A stretch of 64,000 nucleotides of DNA, taken from Zasmidium citrigriseum. Its lineage: Eukaryota > Ascomycota > Dothideomycetes > Mycosphaerellales > Mycosphaerellaceae. The position numbers were made by a program, and so were the translations under genes. The notes beneath the pieces are model-generated. The model made no database searches. It was not told where the DNA came from and saw nothing but the letters and a program-made list of their open reading frames with translations. Shown here piece by piece: positions 10,814 through 22,616 of this stretch (position 1 is the stretch's first letter; every line of letters starts with the position of its first letter). The DNA lies in NCBI GenBank assembly GCA_002786025.1, contig NHNW01000060.1, positions 62,001 through 126,000 of the forward strand. Reading direction: 5' to 3'.

Positions 10814-13800
10814 TCAGCTCCTCCTCCCTGACAAAGCAGCGACCTCACGCTCGACCTTCTCCAGAAGCAACCTCAGCTCCTTGATCTTGACAGGCTTTGA
10901 AAAGAACTCATCGACACCACAAGTGAACGCCCGTGCTCTCGCCTCTTCGCTCGTCACACCAGTGAGCGCACAGATGTATACGGGCGTCAATTTGTACTTC
11001 TGCTCTGTTTCCCTGAACTTGGCCGTGGCCGTGAAGCCGTCCATGATCGGCATCGACATATCCATGAGTACCAGGAAGAACGCATGAGGGTTCTCACGAT
11101 AGGCAGTCAGCGCATCGAGGCCATTCTCCACGCAGTGGTACGGACGTTGGAGTTTGTTCATGAGGGCGACGAGCATCTAGACAAAACATCAGAATGTGAT
11201 AGTTTGTATAACAGCCGGAAATTGACTTACCCTCATGTTCACTTCGTTGTCTTCAACAAGAAGCACCGTATCCGCTTTGCGCTCAAGGGCATGTACTTGG
11301 GCCGTTGGAAGCGGGCGAGGCTTTTCGTCTTCACTCGTAGCGGACGGTGAGGTGACGAAAGCGCGAGAGTTCGGAGTCCATGGAGACGGTGCCGAAAAGT
11401 CGAGACTTGAACTGGATTCACTCCGTAGATTTATTGGCATGAGTCGGGGCTTGTCAGAAAGATTTGCCGTGTGCGTTTGGACTCGGCGTGGGTGACCGAA
11501 GGCATGCTCTGCCGTACTTATGTCCGCAGCAAAGTCCTGCGTTTCAACGTGATCTTGGGAGGTGTCAGGTTCTGAAAGTCTCCTGGGTGAGGTACTGAGG
11601 GCAAAGCTTTCGTGCTCTGCGGCCATGGCTTTGAGAAGTTTCCTCGGCCCAACTGGCTGGTGTAGGAAGACAAACTCCAGTGGCGAACTGCGTTTCACAG
11701 ACTCATCAAGCGCGACGGATTGGATGGAGCCCGCCAGGACCAGAATGTGAGAGTACTGGGAAGCAACTGTCTCGAGCATTGTTGCTAGACTTTTGGGATT
11801 CGAAGTAGACCACGCCGAGAGGCTGCGTTCTGTGATGGCACACACTGCTGTGCCTTCTTTGTTCATATTGGGTACGTCCGGTCCTTGAGAGACCATACCG
11901 TGGAGCCATTCTTTGACATTGTCGACGGCACTAACCCCAGCACTGTCCAAACGCTTTTCCGATGCTGAAAGGCCCAGCTCAGGTGCAGTCGATTGAGTGA
12001 TGAGGTGAATGGATCCCAGTGATGTGCTTAGGGGTAACTCTACGAGACCGGGCAGTGTGTCACTGGCGCTAGATGCAACCCGCTGCTCCATGAAAGTCGG
12101 CACAAAGCGGAGCGTGATTCTTGTGCCCTGGCCTTGCGTACTGCTGAATCCAAGTTCGGCATCAAGATCCTGGGCGATCTGCTTGACTATACTCAGTCCC
12201 AGACCGGTTCCTGCGGAATGCGGGTCTTCTTGTTTGAACGGCGTGAAAAGGTCCTGCGCCAGGAACTTCTGAGACATGCCAATCCCAGTGTCTTCAACGA
12301 CCAACTGCACAGGGATTCGGTTGTGGCTGTCGGCATCAGGCTGGATACTCTGGTCGGGCAGATCCAAGTGCACTGATATGTGGCCTGCGGTAGTATACTT
12401 CAGGGCATTGCCTACCAGATTCGTGATGATCCTGGTCCATGCTCCAGGCTGAATGTCGACCATCCAGCTCTCGCGTTGAGCTATGTTCAGCGTCACCGAA
12501 ACGTCGGACATCGTATCGGCGCGAGCATAGGTGGCCTGGTCTCTGTGCCCAGAACGTGCACTTGGCCCACCCTGAGGACTACTGGAAGGCCAGGCTTGGC
12601 GGAAGTGAGATCGATGCGAAGCTACGCAAGTCTCGATGACTCTGGGATCAACAAGTTAGAGAACTTTGTCCGGCTGCTGTTTCGCCTTCACGTACTCCTC
12701 AGTAAGCAGAGCCAGATCTACGCCAGACGCAAGGTTCGCTTGCTTTGGTGACCCGCTTAGAGAGTCATATTTCATGGTATCGGCTGGGCCTGTTCGGCCC
12801 TTGCTTGCTCTCATGAAGCTACTGATCTTTGAGTGATCGAGTATGTGGTTGACCCTGCAGGGGTTCAGTTGTCAATTCAAGTATCACTCTGCGACAGTAC
12901 GAAACTTACGTATCAAGAAGCTGTTTGCCTGCAGTTCCAATGGCGTGGGTCATCTCAAGTTGGAATGGATTCAACTCCGTTTCGTCGAGAAACTCGGCAG
13001 CCTACATGAGCAACGTCAGCTTGCGAGCGATTTGAGCAGTAGGACGAAACTCACAGCCAATATCCCGTGTAGAGGCGATCTGAGCTCGTGACTGATTGAA
13101 GAGATGAAGGTACCCTTGGCATAGTCAGATGCCATGCTTTCCAGTCTCGCCAATTCAGCCATGAGCGAGTGACCGAAGGTGCGAAGGTATGGCAAGTCTT
13201 CGGACTGGTTGAAAACCGCCTCCTCTTCCGTCCGCCACACGAAAATACAGGATCGCCAGCGATCATTGCCCTCAAGAGGGTAGAAAGTGAAGGAATGCGC
13301 GCCTTTGACTATTTCGCCGAGCACGGCTTCGTCTTTCCTTCTCTGGCTTTTCTGCTTTGCAGCCTCATCAGTTGAGGACCACGCACTATCGTCTGTCGAG
13401 GTAACGAAAACTTTGTTTTCTTGATCGAAATGGAATACAGAGCCTTGAGGATAGCGTCGGATCAACCGTTGCAGATACGGGACCGGAAGGTCGAACATAT
13501 TCGATGCCGCTTTGTGGCCTCGAACACTTGATCTCGCTCGTGTTGAGAAGCTTAAAACTTCGCAGAGCTGAGACGCGTTCGAGTTTGAAGCGATGCCTTC
13601 CGCATCGCTCATGCTCCCGGATGCTGCAAGATTGGTGCTGCCGCCTAGTCCAGAATCTGATTCATCGCTGGAATCTTCACGTCGCAAGGACGTCGTGGCT
13701 GCTGCCGCATTGACTTGAACGACTCCATCAGCACCGAGTGCTTCGCGCAAGAGATTGGTGGCTCGTCCATAGAGTAGCGCAGACGATTTCGCGAGGCTGA

Positions 13801-15004
13801 AGTTGTCACTGGTGCGCTGTTTGGGCCTTATGTCTGGTCTGCGTTGTTGTTGTTGCATCGGCGATGAATCTGTGGCACTTTCATCGACGGCCTTGGTCGC
13901 GATGCTGCTCAAAATATTCTCGGACTTCGTAAGGCTGTCCTGTACGCCAAACTGCGCATCGACCCGACCTTGCCTGTCGGATGCCGTACCCTTGGCTACA
14001 TTTCTGCCCATGTTCAACACTCGCATGTCATCTTGATTCTGCCACCAGTCGCGCATGCTGTCTTCTCCGGTGTTGAAGAGACTCAAGCTTTGGATGAATC
14101 GCTCGCTACGTTGCCGCTGGGCACGCACAGCCGTTGCATCGAGGTGTTGTACGACAGTGTCGGAGATATCTTCCAGTAGAGTCATCTCAGGTGAGCTCAC
14201 CCCGTAGCGTGGACGGTCATCAAGCACTGTCAGGCTGCCAATGACGGATCCCTGGGCACTTCTCAACGGTACGGAACAGTAGAATCGAATCCACGGTCCA
14301 TGTTCTACAAAACCTATCCCTTGGGCCCGGTCACTCTGTCGAACATCGCTTATGACAAACCAGTGTGGCGATAGCCCTTCAGTGTAGTAATGGTCGTCAT
14401 CTTTGGGCTCTTCACGTAGGCGTCTTGCCTTGCACCATTCATCAATGGCTTGAGATGTCAATCCTTGTTCATACTCGAAGCTGCTTGTCCCAATCCATGT
14501 ATTGCCGTTGTTAACATTACCGCCGCTGTGTTGAAGAGAGGCCTGCTTCGTCAATTCGACAAGTACGTACTCAGTCTTTCGACAGACCAGGGTTATGAGG
14601 CAGGCCCGACAATCCATGCGAAGTGCACAAAGCTGGGCGAGTGCCGAAAGTGTAGTGTCCGGACAGGATCTCGGAGCAGACGAAGGCTTTGCATCATTCC
14701 ACGCATGCTTGTGGAGCGTCACGGGCTGGTAAGTGTCAACCCACGGATGGAGATGTCTGAAGACATCGCGTGCTCTTGAGAACTCGTTGCGATGCCTGAA
14801 GCGCCGGATAGCCTCGCTAGATGGCGTACGTACAGACACTGGAGAAGTCTTAGATGGCCGCGATGGCGGTCCGGTGAACGACTCATCCATGACTTCGCTC
14901 GGGCTCCGCAACAGAGCTGTCGAATGAAGGTGAGTGCAACAGGTGAGTGACGGGCAGGGTACCTGACCATTCGAAATTAACAATAGACAATCTTTACCAG
15001 ACAT
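10814..15004 (-). CDS. Hybrid histidine kinase with GAF-like sensor and receiver
   Basis: A two-component sensor that should autophosphorylate and pass phosphate to its own receiver, then to a phosphotransfer protein. Exons 15004-13055, 13001-12910, 12854-12696, 12641-11231 and 11176-10814 join in phase for 1,324 aa. An N-terminal GAF-like region (~110-330) includes WIRFYCSVPLRSAQGSVIGS. The H-box SHELRSPLHGILA ends at residue ~650, so the phosphoacceptor His is ~640. The ATPase N, G1, F and G2 boxes are NLVGNALKYT, DTGIGMS, FTPFKQEDP and GTGLGLSIVKQ. The C-terminal receiver shows LLVEDNEVNMR, acceptor Asp ~1243 in LMDMSMPIMDG, Thr ~1276 and Lys ~1298 in SKPVK. All catalytic residues are present. 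No transmembrane helix was noticed, so it is probably cytosolic. An 81-nt in-frame segment at 14997-14917 may be an optional intron, which would give 1,297 aa. Confidence 0.92.
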
Positions 15005-15874
15005 CTGGGATCACTTACCAGTACCTTGGCAGCTTGCAACTGTTCTGTCCAGTTGAGGTCGAAAGCCCGACAGAATTAAGGAGTTAACAGGCTCTTGGTC
15101 TTCACGCTGGCGGTGTCATGTGGCCGGGCAGACACGACATTCGGTACTCCCACACCCGGCTTTCACGCCATCGGTCTGACTAGACCTGGTCTGTTGAGGG
15201 ATGTGCGTAACTGAAATCGCTGTGGAGGTATCGCCGACACCGCGCTCATGTAGCCGCTTGAGGTCTATCAGCTTCAGCCTCTTCGAAGAAGGCGAGACTC
15301 CGGATCATGCAGTATCTTAACGCTTTTCAATGCATCTACTCATGCACTCTACTGACGGTAGATGAGAAAGGAGTTGGCCGGCGACATGGACCTGAAATAC
15401 GACGGTGGTTGTAGTCCTTGGGTGTTTTCGGCCGGCATCAGGGCGCTCGGCCCGTTTATGAGAACTCGAAGCTCACTTGAGGCACCCGTCTTCAGACTTG
15501 CACCCGGTCTGTGGATCGATCGGACCGATCACCGATTGAATTCAAAAATCTTGCTTGGTGCTGTAGCAAGTCGGAGCCACATACGCCATGTGTAAATTCA
15601 TCGCCGAGCACAAGAACCGTCGGTGTACATCCGTTGCTCCAGGCCTCCCACGTCCACGCGGTCTGAGAATAGTGCGACGTTGGGTTGGGTTGCGCTTGTA
15701 ATCGAGCACTGAATCTTTGTTCAGCATAGATGATGTTACTGCGTCTCTTGAAACTGTCCTAGGATCCCTTCCTCATACCGTCCAGTCAGCGACGGATAGG
15801 CCCGCCTTACTCAGAAGGCTTCACACAGAACTGATGCAAGAAGTCCTTCGTAAGCGTAAATCAGACCAATCTAC
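15005..15874. other. Intergenic
   Basis: This 870-bp stretch lies between the Zn2Cys6 gene's 3' end and the histidine kinase start. Short ORFs only; nothing is recognised. It presumably contains the kinase promoter. Confidence 0.45.
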
Positions 15875-17983
15875 TCATTGGGCTGAATAGTGATTACTGA
15901 ACAGATCGTCAACGGCCAGAGCATTGCCAAAGCCAAGTTGATCAGGAAAGAATTCGGAGAGCATTTCAGTCCACGATGCTTCCGCTAAGACATCTCCAGT
16001 GCCTCCGCTGCCTCCAGCCGGGAAGCCAATGAAGCCGTCGAAGCCGTATGGACCCATGTGGTCTCCAGAACCCAATTGCTGTCCCATTGTCGAAGGGGGC
16101 AATGTTAAGTGCTGCTGACTCGGTTTCGGCGATTGAACATCTCTCTGTGATTGGGGGGTAGGATGTCCAGTCTGTCCCACTATTGTGCTTGCTGTCGTCC
16201 GCATGGCATCGATCGTATCACGATTCTCGATCGGCCACGAAAATTCGTTGTCGCTGCTGGAAGGTGGGCCGTCCCTTCCGCTGTTGGGTAAGGTCCTCTC
16301 TGTGGTGTCTTTCAGACCTTCTTTCAGCATAGATGACAACAGCCGATGTCCCCTAGATGCAAGTACACTGTTCTTGCATCGAACAAGTATAGTCATTGCC
16401 TCTTCGACCAGTCTCAAGTGCTCGGCATGTTCGGGTTCCTCTTCGGTCCGATGCATGGCATCTAGGCATAATGTCACGCCGGCGCCAGTAACATGAGCTT
16501 GATCGGTCCAGTAGCTCGGTCTTTCTGGATCCTTGAAGGACTGCTGAACTTCGCGAATGATCAGTTTAGAGGCCTCAACGGATGCCCAGCGAGTGTATGC
16601 AAAGGCTTGATCTCGCAAGCTTCTGCCTAGGAAGTGTCTGTGGAGAATGATGATCTTGTGAGCATGCATGACTTTCGCAACACGTCGAGCCATAGAAACC
16701 CATGCGACATTCGAACTGTTTGGGCAGATTGCCTGTGAGCCCACTCGTCTCAGTCTTGCGTCATGCTTCAACACTTGTTCGAACCTTGACTCCGTGTCGG
16801 CGCAAGCAACGCTTGCCATGTGAAACTCAACCATGACTGTAGCCACATCGAGGATCCAGTTCGTGTAATCTGTCAGTGCCTCATCTTCAGCTGCCTCAGG
16901 GCATTCAGCCATAGCATGCCGTGGCCGTGCAGTGGTGAAGTGCAGTGGGTGGATACTGAACATGTCATGCGACGAGATTGACAGCCAGTCTTGCGTGACT
17001 AAGTTCCACCAAACTCTTCGGCTCGTCTCTCTTTGCAGACGAACAGGATCTGTCAGCTTGACGCTTCCATCTTCGGGCTCATAGGTCAGCCTCTGCAGGT
17101 TCAGACTCTGCGCGATGCGAAGCGATGTCCCGAACATCACGTATTGCTGACTTGAGAGTCCGAGAATGAGCGCTGATTGTGTGAGTATCTGGATCGTCTG
17201 GATTGAGTGAACATGCGGCTTTGATGCGAATTCACCCAGAACGAGGCACTCCATAGCCGCCTCATGCCACTTTTTACTAGTCTTCTCTTTCTCGTCGCTA
17301 TCGAAATTCCAGCGATGAGCTTGCTCCCCAGGGGCGCAAGTGAGGCTCGCACTCAGCACAGCGAAAAGAAGGGCGCACCATCGGAGATCCAGTTCTTTGA
17401 GCTGGACATTGCTGTTTCCGACGGATTGCAGCACATTGAGTACTTCTCTCCGAAAGGTTGGCCCATGAATGCAATTGTGAGCCCATAGCAGATGCTTCTC
17501 GTGATATTCCACCAGCTGAAAAATGAGGAGGTGGTTGGGCAGACAGCTTTGGAGGTAGGCCATCTCGCTCTGTCGAAAACGAGCATAGTAATCGAACTCT
17601 CGAACATCCTCTTCCGCGCGCAGAGGGCTAGTCTCGGGATGAATACCGGCGATTAATGCACCATCGCTCCCATCCTCTGTCATCGAAGCCGGCTTCGAAA
17701 TGTGTTGAGTGGTCGCCTCTGCTGCAATTCCAGATCTGCCATGAACTCCTGGAGTTGATCTAGCTGCAGAGGAGTATGCTGATGGTGAGCGACAACTCGC
17801 GCCTCCATGTTGGACGGAGCCTTTTGGATAGGCTCGATGAATACGAGCATCGTAGCCACCATTCCAGATACGCGTGCAGCTGGCCGCTTCGTCTGCCTGG
17901 ATACATCTCGAGCAGGGCTGTCTCCTGTCGCATTTCTGTCTCCTCATCGAGCAGCGCGTACATGTCGTCCGAGATTTAGGCAT
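15875..17983 (-). CDS. Zn(II)2Cys6 transcription factor
   Basis: A DNA-binding regulator of the Gal4 class. One uninterrupted 702-aa frame. The binuclear cluster is at the extreme N-terminus: C8-x2-C11-x6-C18-x5-C24-x2-C27-x8-C36, beginning TTCTRCSMRRQKCDRRQPC. The middle region (~150-480) fits the fungal-specific transcription-factor domain, with SRRVWWNLVTQDWLSISSHD as the recognisable core segment. The C-terminus is Ser/Pro/Gly-rich, as in activation regions. It is divergent from the small gene at 18265, with 281 nt between the start codons, so the two may share a promoter. Target genes cannot be read from the sequence. Confidence 0.93.
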   Translation of the reverse strand: MPKSRTTCTRCSMRRQKCDRRQPCSRCIQADEAASCTRIWNGGYDARIHRAYPKGSVQHGGASCRSPSAYSSAARSTPGVHGRSGIAAEATTQHISKPASMTEDGSDGALIAGIHPETSPLRAEEDVREFDYYARFRQSEMAYLQSCLPNHLLIFQLVEYHEKHLLWAHNCIHGPTFRREVLNVLQSVGNSNVQLKELDLRWCALLFAVLSASLTCAPGEQAHRWNFDSDEKEKTSKKWHEAAMECLVLGEFASKPHVHSIQTIQILTQSALILGLSSQQYVMFGTSLRIAQSLNLQRLTYEPEDGSVKLTDPVRLQRETSRRVWWNLVTQDWLSISSHDMFSIHPLHFTTARPRHAMAECPEAAEDEALTDYTNWILDVATVMVEFHMASVACADTESRFEQVLKHDARLRRVGSQAICPNSSNVAWVSMARRVAKVMHAHKIIILHRHFLGRSLRDQAFAYTRWASVEASKLIIREVQQSFKDPERPSYWTDQAHVTGAGVTLCLDAMHRTEEEPEHAEHLRLVEEAMTILVRCKNSVLASRGHRLLSSMLKEGLKDTTERTLPNSGRDGPPSSSDNEFSWPIENRDTIDAMRTTASTIVGQTGHPTPQSQRDVQSPKPSQQHLTLPPSTMGQQLGSGDHMGPYGFDGFIGFPAGGSGGTGDVLAEASWTEMLSEFFPDQLGFGNALAVDDLFSNHYSAQ

Positions 17984-18264
17984 TCCGGTCGGGTCAGACG
18001 CCTGTCTCCGTACTTATTGTCCATGACATCGTACGAGAAAGAAATTGGAGGCATATTTGAACGCCAGTGATGCGGGTCGCACAATCGTACAACGCGTTGT
18101 ACGACGAAGGAGGAGGTGAGGCTGGAACGCCCCCTGCTCTCGGGGCCGATCCTCCGTCTTGGCGCGGTCTTCAGCCCCTGGAGATACCCGATACATGAGA
18201 TCCTTCCTCTCTACAAAGTCAAGCACAAACACTCAATCACATTATTCTGTAGGTCGGTATCGTC

Positions 18265-18954
18265 ATGTCTGGAGGCACCATGGCAGCCAAAGACTACATT
18301 GCTCCATCTGCCACCAGGCTTGTCATTCAGCCCAAGCCGACGCCCAGTACTGACATCCTAACCGAGCTACAAAGGATCTCGACCAATTCCCTCCTCGTCT
18401 TCAATCGACGCGATTTCGAACATCGGTCGTCAATAGGCCAAGAAGTCCTCCGCCACATCTCCTCCGCCTACACCGCTCAGTTGGACTATATCCCAGAAGT
18501 GCTCTCATGGCCTCAGCTTGTCGAGGTCAGTCGGAAATGGGCACTGGAAGATTCTCGTCTGGCATTCAATACTTGCCATGTATCCGCATATATGTATGAG
18601 GAGGGACTTGCTAGTGTCTTGATTGACCTAGAAGTGGTAGGCCTGTCGAATGTGGAACTCAAGGCTATAACGGAGCTGAGATGGAGAAGAGAAGAGAAGA
18701 GAATGGCGAGTGGATGATATTCCACTTCTGGTCCTCGAGGGGCATGCCTGGCTATGATGGATTCCTGTGAGTGACAAGAAGACGATGTGGACGATGTGGG
18801 AATACTCGAGAACCTCAGAAGTCGTCTCCACGATCCTCTGCAGCGGCCAATGATGGAAGATCAGGCTGCGCAAAGGGACCGCCGTGGAGGAGGTCTACTC
18901 CCACTCATGGCTGCGATGCTCACATCGGAACGTTGGAACATGAACGAAGTCTAA
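18265..18954 (+). CDS. Hypothetical protein, 197 aa
   Basis: Function unknown. Proposed exons 18265-18636, 18681-18766 and 18819-18954 join in phase. Without splicing the first frame ends early at 18717, but an alternative frame continues with GEWMIFHFWSSRGMPGYDGF, which is clearly protein-like, and then GLLPLMAAMLTSERWNMNEV before a TAA. The first intron (44 nt, donor GTAGGC, acceptor GAG preceded by CTATAAC) is less certain than the second (GTGAGT...CAG, 52 nt). No signal peptide or membrane helix. The other start ATG, five codons inside (TMAAKDYI), is also possible. It shares its upstream region with the divergent Zn2Cys6 factor. Confidence 0.65.
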
Positions 18955-20252
18955 GCCCGTGAAGCGTCTGGTTGACGGAATGGAGCAAGCTAGGAGACGT
19001 GTCAAAGGAAGATGCGCTTTTGGTGCGCGGTCTTGCTCGCCATGTAAGGCGTGACAACAGCGTTGTGGGCGATTTGAGAATCTCCAAACATCAAGGGCAC
19101 ATCAGGACATTCATTTGCACGGCAGACCCACGAGACCGACACAAAAGCCAGAGAGCGGCGAGCGAAATACCTTGTGTGGACTTCTGGAGACACCCGCAAT
19201 AGCTGAAGGAATTTGACCGTAACGACAAATAATAATGAGGGTCACTCAACGGGATTTGCCCTTCTGCAGATGTTCAGTATCATACGCGTATGTAGGCATT
19301 GGAACGGCACTTCACCGAGTCTTCAAAGAGTCTCATCAATGCCGATAACGGAGCTTGTGGCATGGATATATCAACCGCTGCCGTTGACGTATGCGTCTGA
19401 CCTGTTTCCTCACACACCATTGCTCCTCTATAAGGTAACGGTAGCGACTGATGTCGGATCCGGCTCAAATCTCACGGACCCGCCTGAACTGCAGTATGAG
19501 GCTGATAGTTCTTCCTCTCACTGGTCTCGGGCCGTCATGTCCGTCCTGACAACGCTCCACAGCGCTTCAGTGGCAATTGGCTTCGATACCTACAACGAGG
19601 ACCTTGCTCATAATCCACTTCAACATCCAGGCCCGCGAGAAGGTTGATGAGAGCAAGATCGATCGGAACGTCACCCATCAAACGCCGACAAGAACATGGA
19701 TCTGGGACTGGCGCGAAGCTTGTTCTTGCTTGGAGCCGGTCAAGCTTCAGCCGCTCACGCCTGCCAAGAGACTCTATTGTGTGCGTTTCCCTGACAAAGC
19801 TCTGGTCACTCTTCAAATCCATCTGCGTCTCGGTCAGACTCCGTGGCCTGTCGTCATCACGAAATGACACCTCCCAACAATACGATACGGACTCGAATAC
19901 CACGAGAACTCCACGCTCAGCTCCACAGGAGCCCCGTGATCCTCTCCACATCTCCCCGTGGCGGGTTGCGGTTTTGGGTGGGACCGGAGAGGTGGTGCTC
20001 TATCGCCGTCACTTTTCCGCTCTGTGATTTGCTCCTGCGCTAGGGAGAAGGTGTTCCGCTGAGGTGTCTTGCAGAAGAGGAGCGTACTCGCTCCGCCAAT
20101 TCCCGAACACATGATAATGTCTGACATATCAGTGGAGTTAGACTATGCTTTAAGAGCAGTCGAAGACCGCGTAAGTCATTGCGCGATCTCTCTTGACCTC
20201 TCCTCTTGCTTTGCGTTCTCACTTTCTGGCCCGTATCTCGACTGACGCCAGG
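18955..20252. other. Intergenic, unassigned open frames
   Basis: Overlapping ORFs occur on both strands (for example plus 19213-19647 and 19577-19867, minus 19951-19535), none with a known domain or a consistent splice structure. At 20111 an ATG opens a 20-codon exon-like stretch ending at a strong GTAAGT (20171), with an acceptor at 20250-20251. This looks like a spliced 5' leader with an upstream ORF for the sugar transporter. Confidence 0.35.
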
Positions 20253-22098
20253 ATGTTCGATTTTCGTGGGAGACGGCTGAGACTGGCACTGGCCTTCACT
20301 GGCGCGACGGTGAGTTATTATCCAAACTTGGTCAAGAGAGCACACATCTCACGGCTTGACAGGCATGGGTTTTGCAAGGATATGATCAGGCATTGATGAA
20401 CGGTCTCCTCACCCTGCCCTCCTTCTACAACCAGTTTCCGGACATCAACACATCTACGCCAGAACTGGATGACAAGCACGCCACTCTCCAAGGTAATGCC
20501 ACTGCGTCGAGAACGTAGATTCATTACTAAGATGATTGTGCAGGTACCACTGTCGCTCTTTATGAAGTCGGCGCTGCGTTTGGTGCTCTTGCGTGCTTCT
20601 TCTTCGGAGAACGATATGGCAGAAAATGGACGACCTTCGGCGCTGCGGTGACGGTGCTTATTGGCGTGATTATTCAGACGACGAGCTTTGAGCTTGCGCA
20701 GTTGATTGTGGCGAGAATCGTGACCGGTACGGATGAAAGAGCATTCTCTTCCACGAAAGTCGCTGACGAAGACAAGGTCTGGGAGTTGGTGCCTTCACTG
20801 CAACCATTCCTACGTGGGTCGGTGAAAGTTCAGAAGCGCACCAGAGAGGTCTCTTGATCACCTTGGAAGCAGGTGCTGCGATTTTCGGAGTGGTAAGTGG
20901 AACAAGTCTGGACTTGTTGTATTTATTGCTTACCTCAGTTTCGTAGATGTTCGTTGGATGGCTAGAATTCGGATTCTACTTCATCCGACAGAACCAAGTA
21001 TCCTGGAGGTTCCCGATTGCTTTCCAGGCAGTCTTTGCTCTTGCGGTCATGACGATGGTGCCATTTTTGGAGGAATCTCCAAGGTTAGTAGCTATCTCAA
21101 CAAAGACACCCGGACGGATAATGGTCTGACCGTCTTCAGATGGCTTCTCTCCAAAGATCGCATTGAAGAAGCAGTCAGAGTCCTCAGCAAGCTTGAAAAC
21201 GAACCCGAAGGCTCTGAAGTCGTTGCCGCTCGTGTTCAAGTGATCCGCAATTCCATCGAACTGGATCAGCAAGGACACTCAGGCAACCCCTTCGCCAGAA
21301 CGCCGAATGGCCATCTCAATCGAACTCTCATCGCCATTGGAATCAACATCCTAGCGCAAATGAGTGGTGTGAACGTGATTACGTTCTACAGCAACACCAT
21401 CTTCGAGCAGATCCTCCATTACAGCTCCATCACCTCGCGAATTATCTCTGCTTGTCTGCAGACCTGGCAATTCCTGATGGCTACAAGTTCGATCTTTCTC
21501 ATCGATCGCTTCGGCCGCAGAAAGCTGCTCATGTTCGGCGCGACTTTCATGTGCATCGCCAATGCTGGTCTGGCGGGTCTTCAAGCGCATACCTCGAACA
21601 GCACTGCGGCCGGATGCTCGCTCATCTTCTACTTCATGGCATTGGCGGCATTCCCTATCGGCTTATTCCTCGTCCCATTCTTGTACAGTTCGGAGATCGC
21701 ACCACTGCGGATCCGTACCAAGGTCACGGCGATGTCTGGCTGCGGTAACTGGCTTTTCAACTTCCTCGTAAGTGATTGTCAACTTTACACTTGCTTCAAG
21801 TGACTGACCAGATTTCCAGGTTGCCGAGATCACGCCCGTGGCCTTCAAATCGATCGGCTGGAAGTACTACCTCGTGTACGTGTGCACCAACCTGTGCACT
21901 TTCGTCTTCGTGTATCTCTTGCTGCCTGAGACAAGAGACCGCACGCTCGAAGACATCGATGCGTTCTTCCTGGGAGCAAAGAACCCGCTCCAGCCGGTCA
22001 AGATTGCGAAGACTATGCCTGCTGGTTACGCCGAGGAGTTCAATCTGGCAGAGAAGTACGATCCCTCGAAAGGAGAGCAAGTCGAGAATGCTGCTTAA
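20253..22098 (+). CDS. MFS sugar transporter (hexose transporter family)
   Basis: Plasma-membrane import of a mono- or disaccharide, probably with protons. Seven exons, 20253-20309, 20363-20492, 20544-20726, 20777-20892, 20947-21083, 21140-21767 and 21820-22098, all in phase, give 509 aa, the usual family length. Signatures: LQGYDQALMNGLLTLPSF in helix 1, GERYGRK after helix 2, LEESPRWL in the central loop (the last two residues come from the next exon), LIDRFGRRKLLMFG, and PETRDRTLEDID after helix 12. ATG 20253 was chosen because it starts right before FDFRGRRLR, the typical lead-in; an upstream ATG at 20111 is not in frame after splicing. Substrate specificity is not inferable. Confidence 0.92.
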
Positions 22099-22616
22099 AG
22101 TTGATCACATGTGACGGCCTCATGAAAGTGAATGAAGGGCTTGGTAGTGAGGTTAGAACGACCATGCAATCTTCAATCACCAAGCAGGAAAGATACCAAT
22201 GGCACGAATAGTCTCCTCGTTTCCATGCGATTTCTGTAGACTCTTTTGGCTCTTTCCGCAGTCGAGTGGGTCTCAATATTCGATGTCATTGGTCTCGGAA
22301 CGATCCTTTGCTTATGTCACCTCGTGCTCAAGGTTCGACCTTCCCTTGGAGAGCTAGCCTCGACCTCAGCTTTCGTTTTCCCATCACGACTCGTCCCAAA
22401 GCTTTCCATCAAACGCGTCTTCCATAGCAGCTGAAGAACGTTTTGTCGGCCTACGCAATGGCGCATTACGCTCGCGTGAAAGTCAAAGCCCAGTGGTCCC
22501 TTTTCAGCTGAAGGCACTTTTGTTCGACCTCGCTCTGGGGAAGCCATCTCGAAAGTCAGGTTGGTCCTCTCATTTGTCTCACTATTGCCCCTTTCCGTCT
22601 GTGTGGCGGTCTTGCA
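22099..22616. other. Intergenic
   Basis: Between two plus-strand membrane protein genes. Short ORFs only; no feature is supported apart from presumed terminator and promoter functions. Confidence 0.4.
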
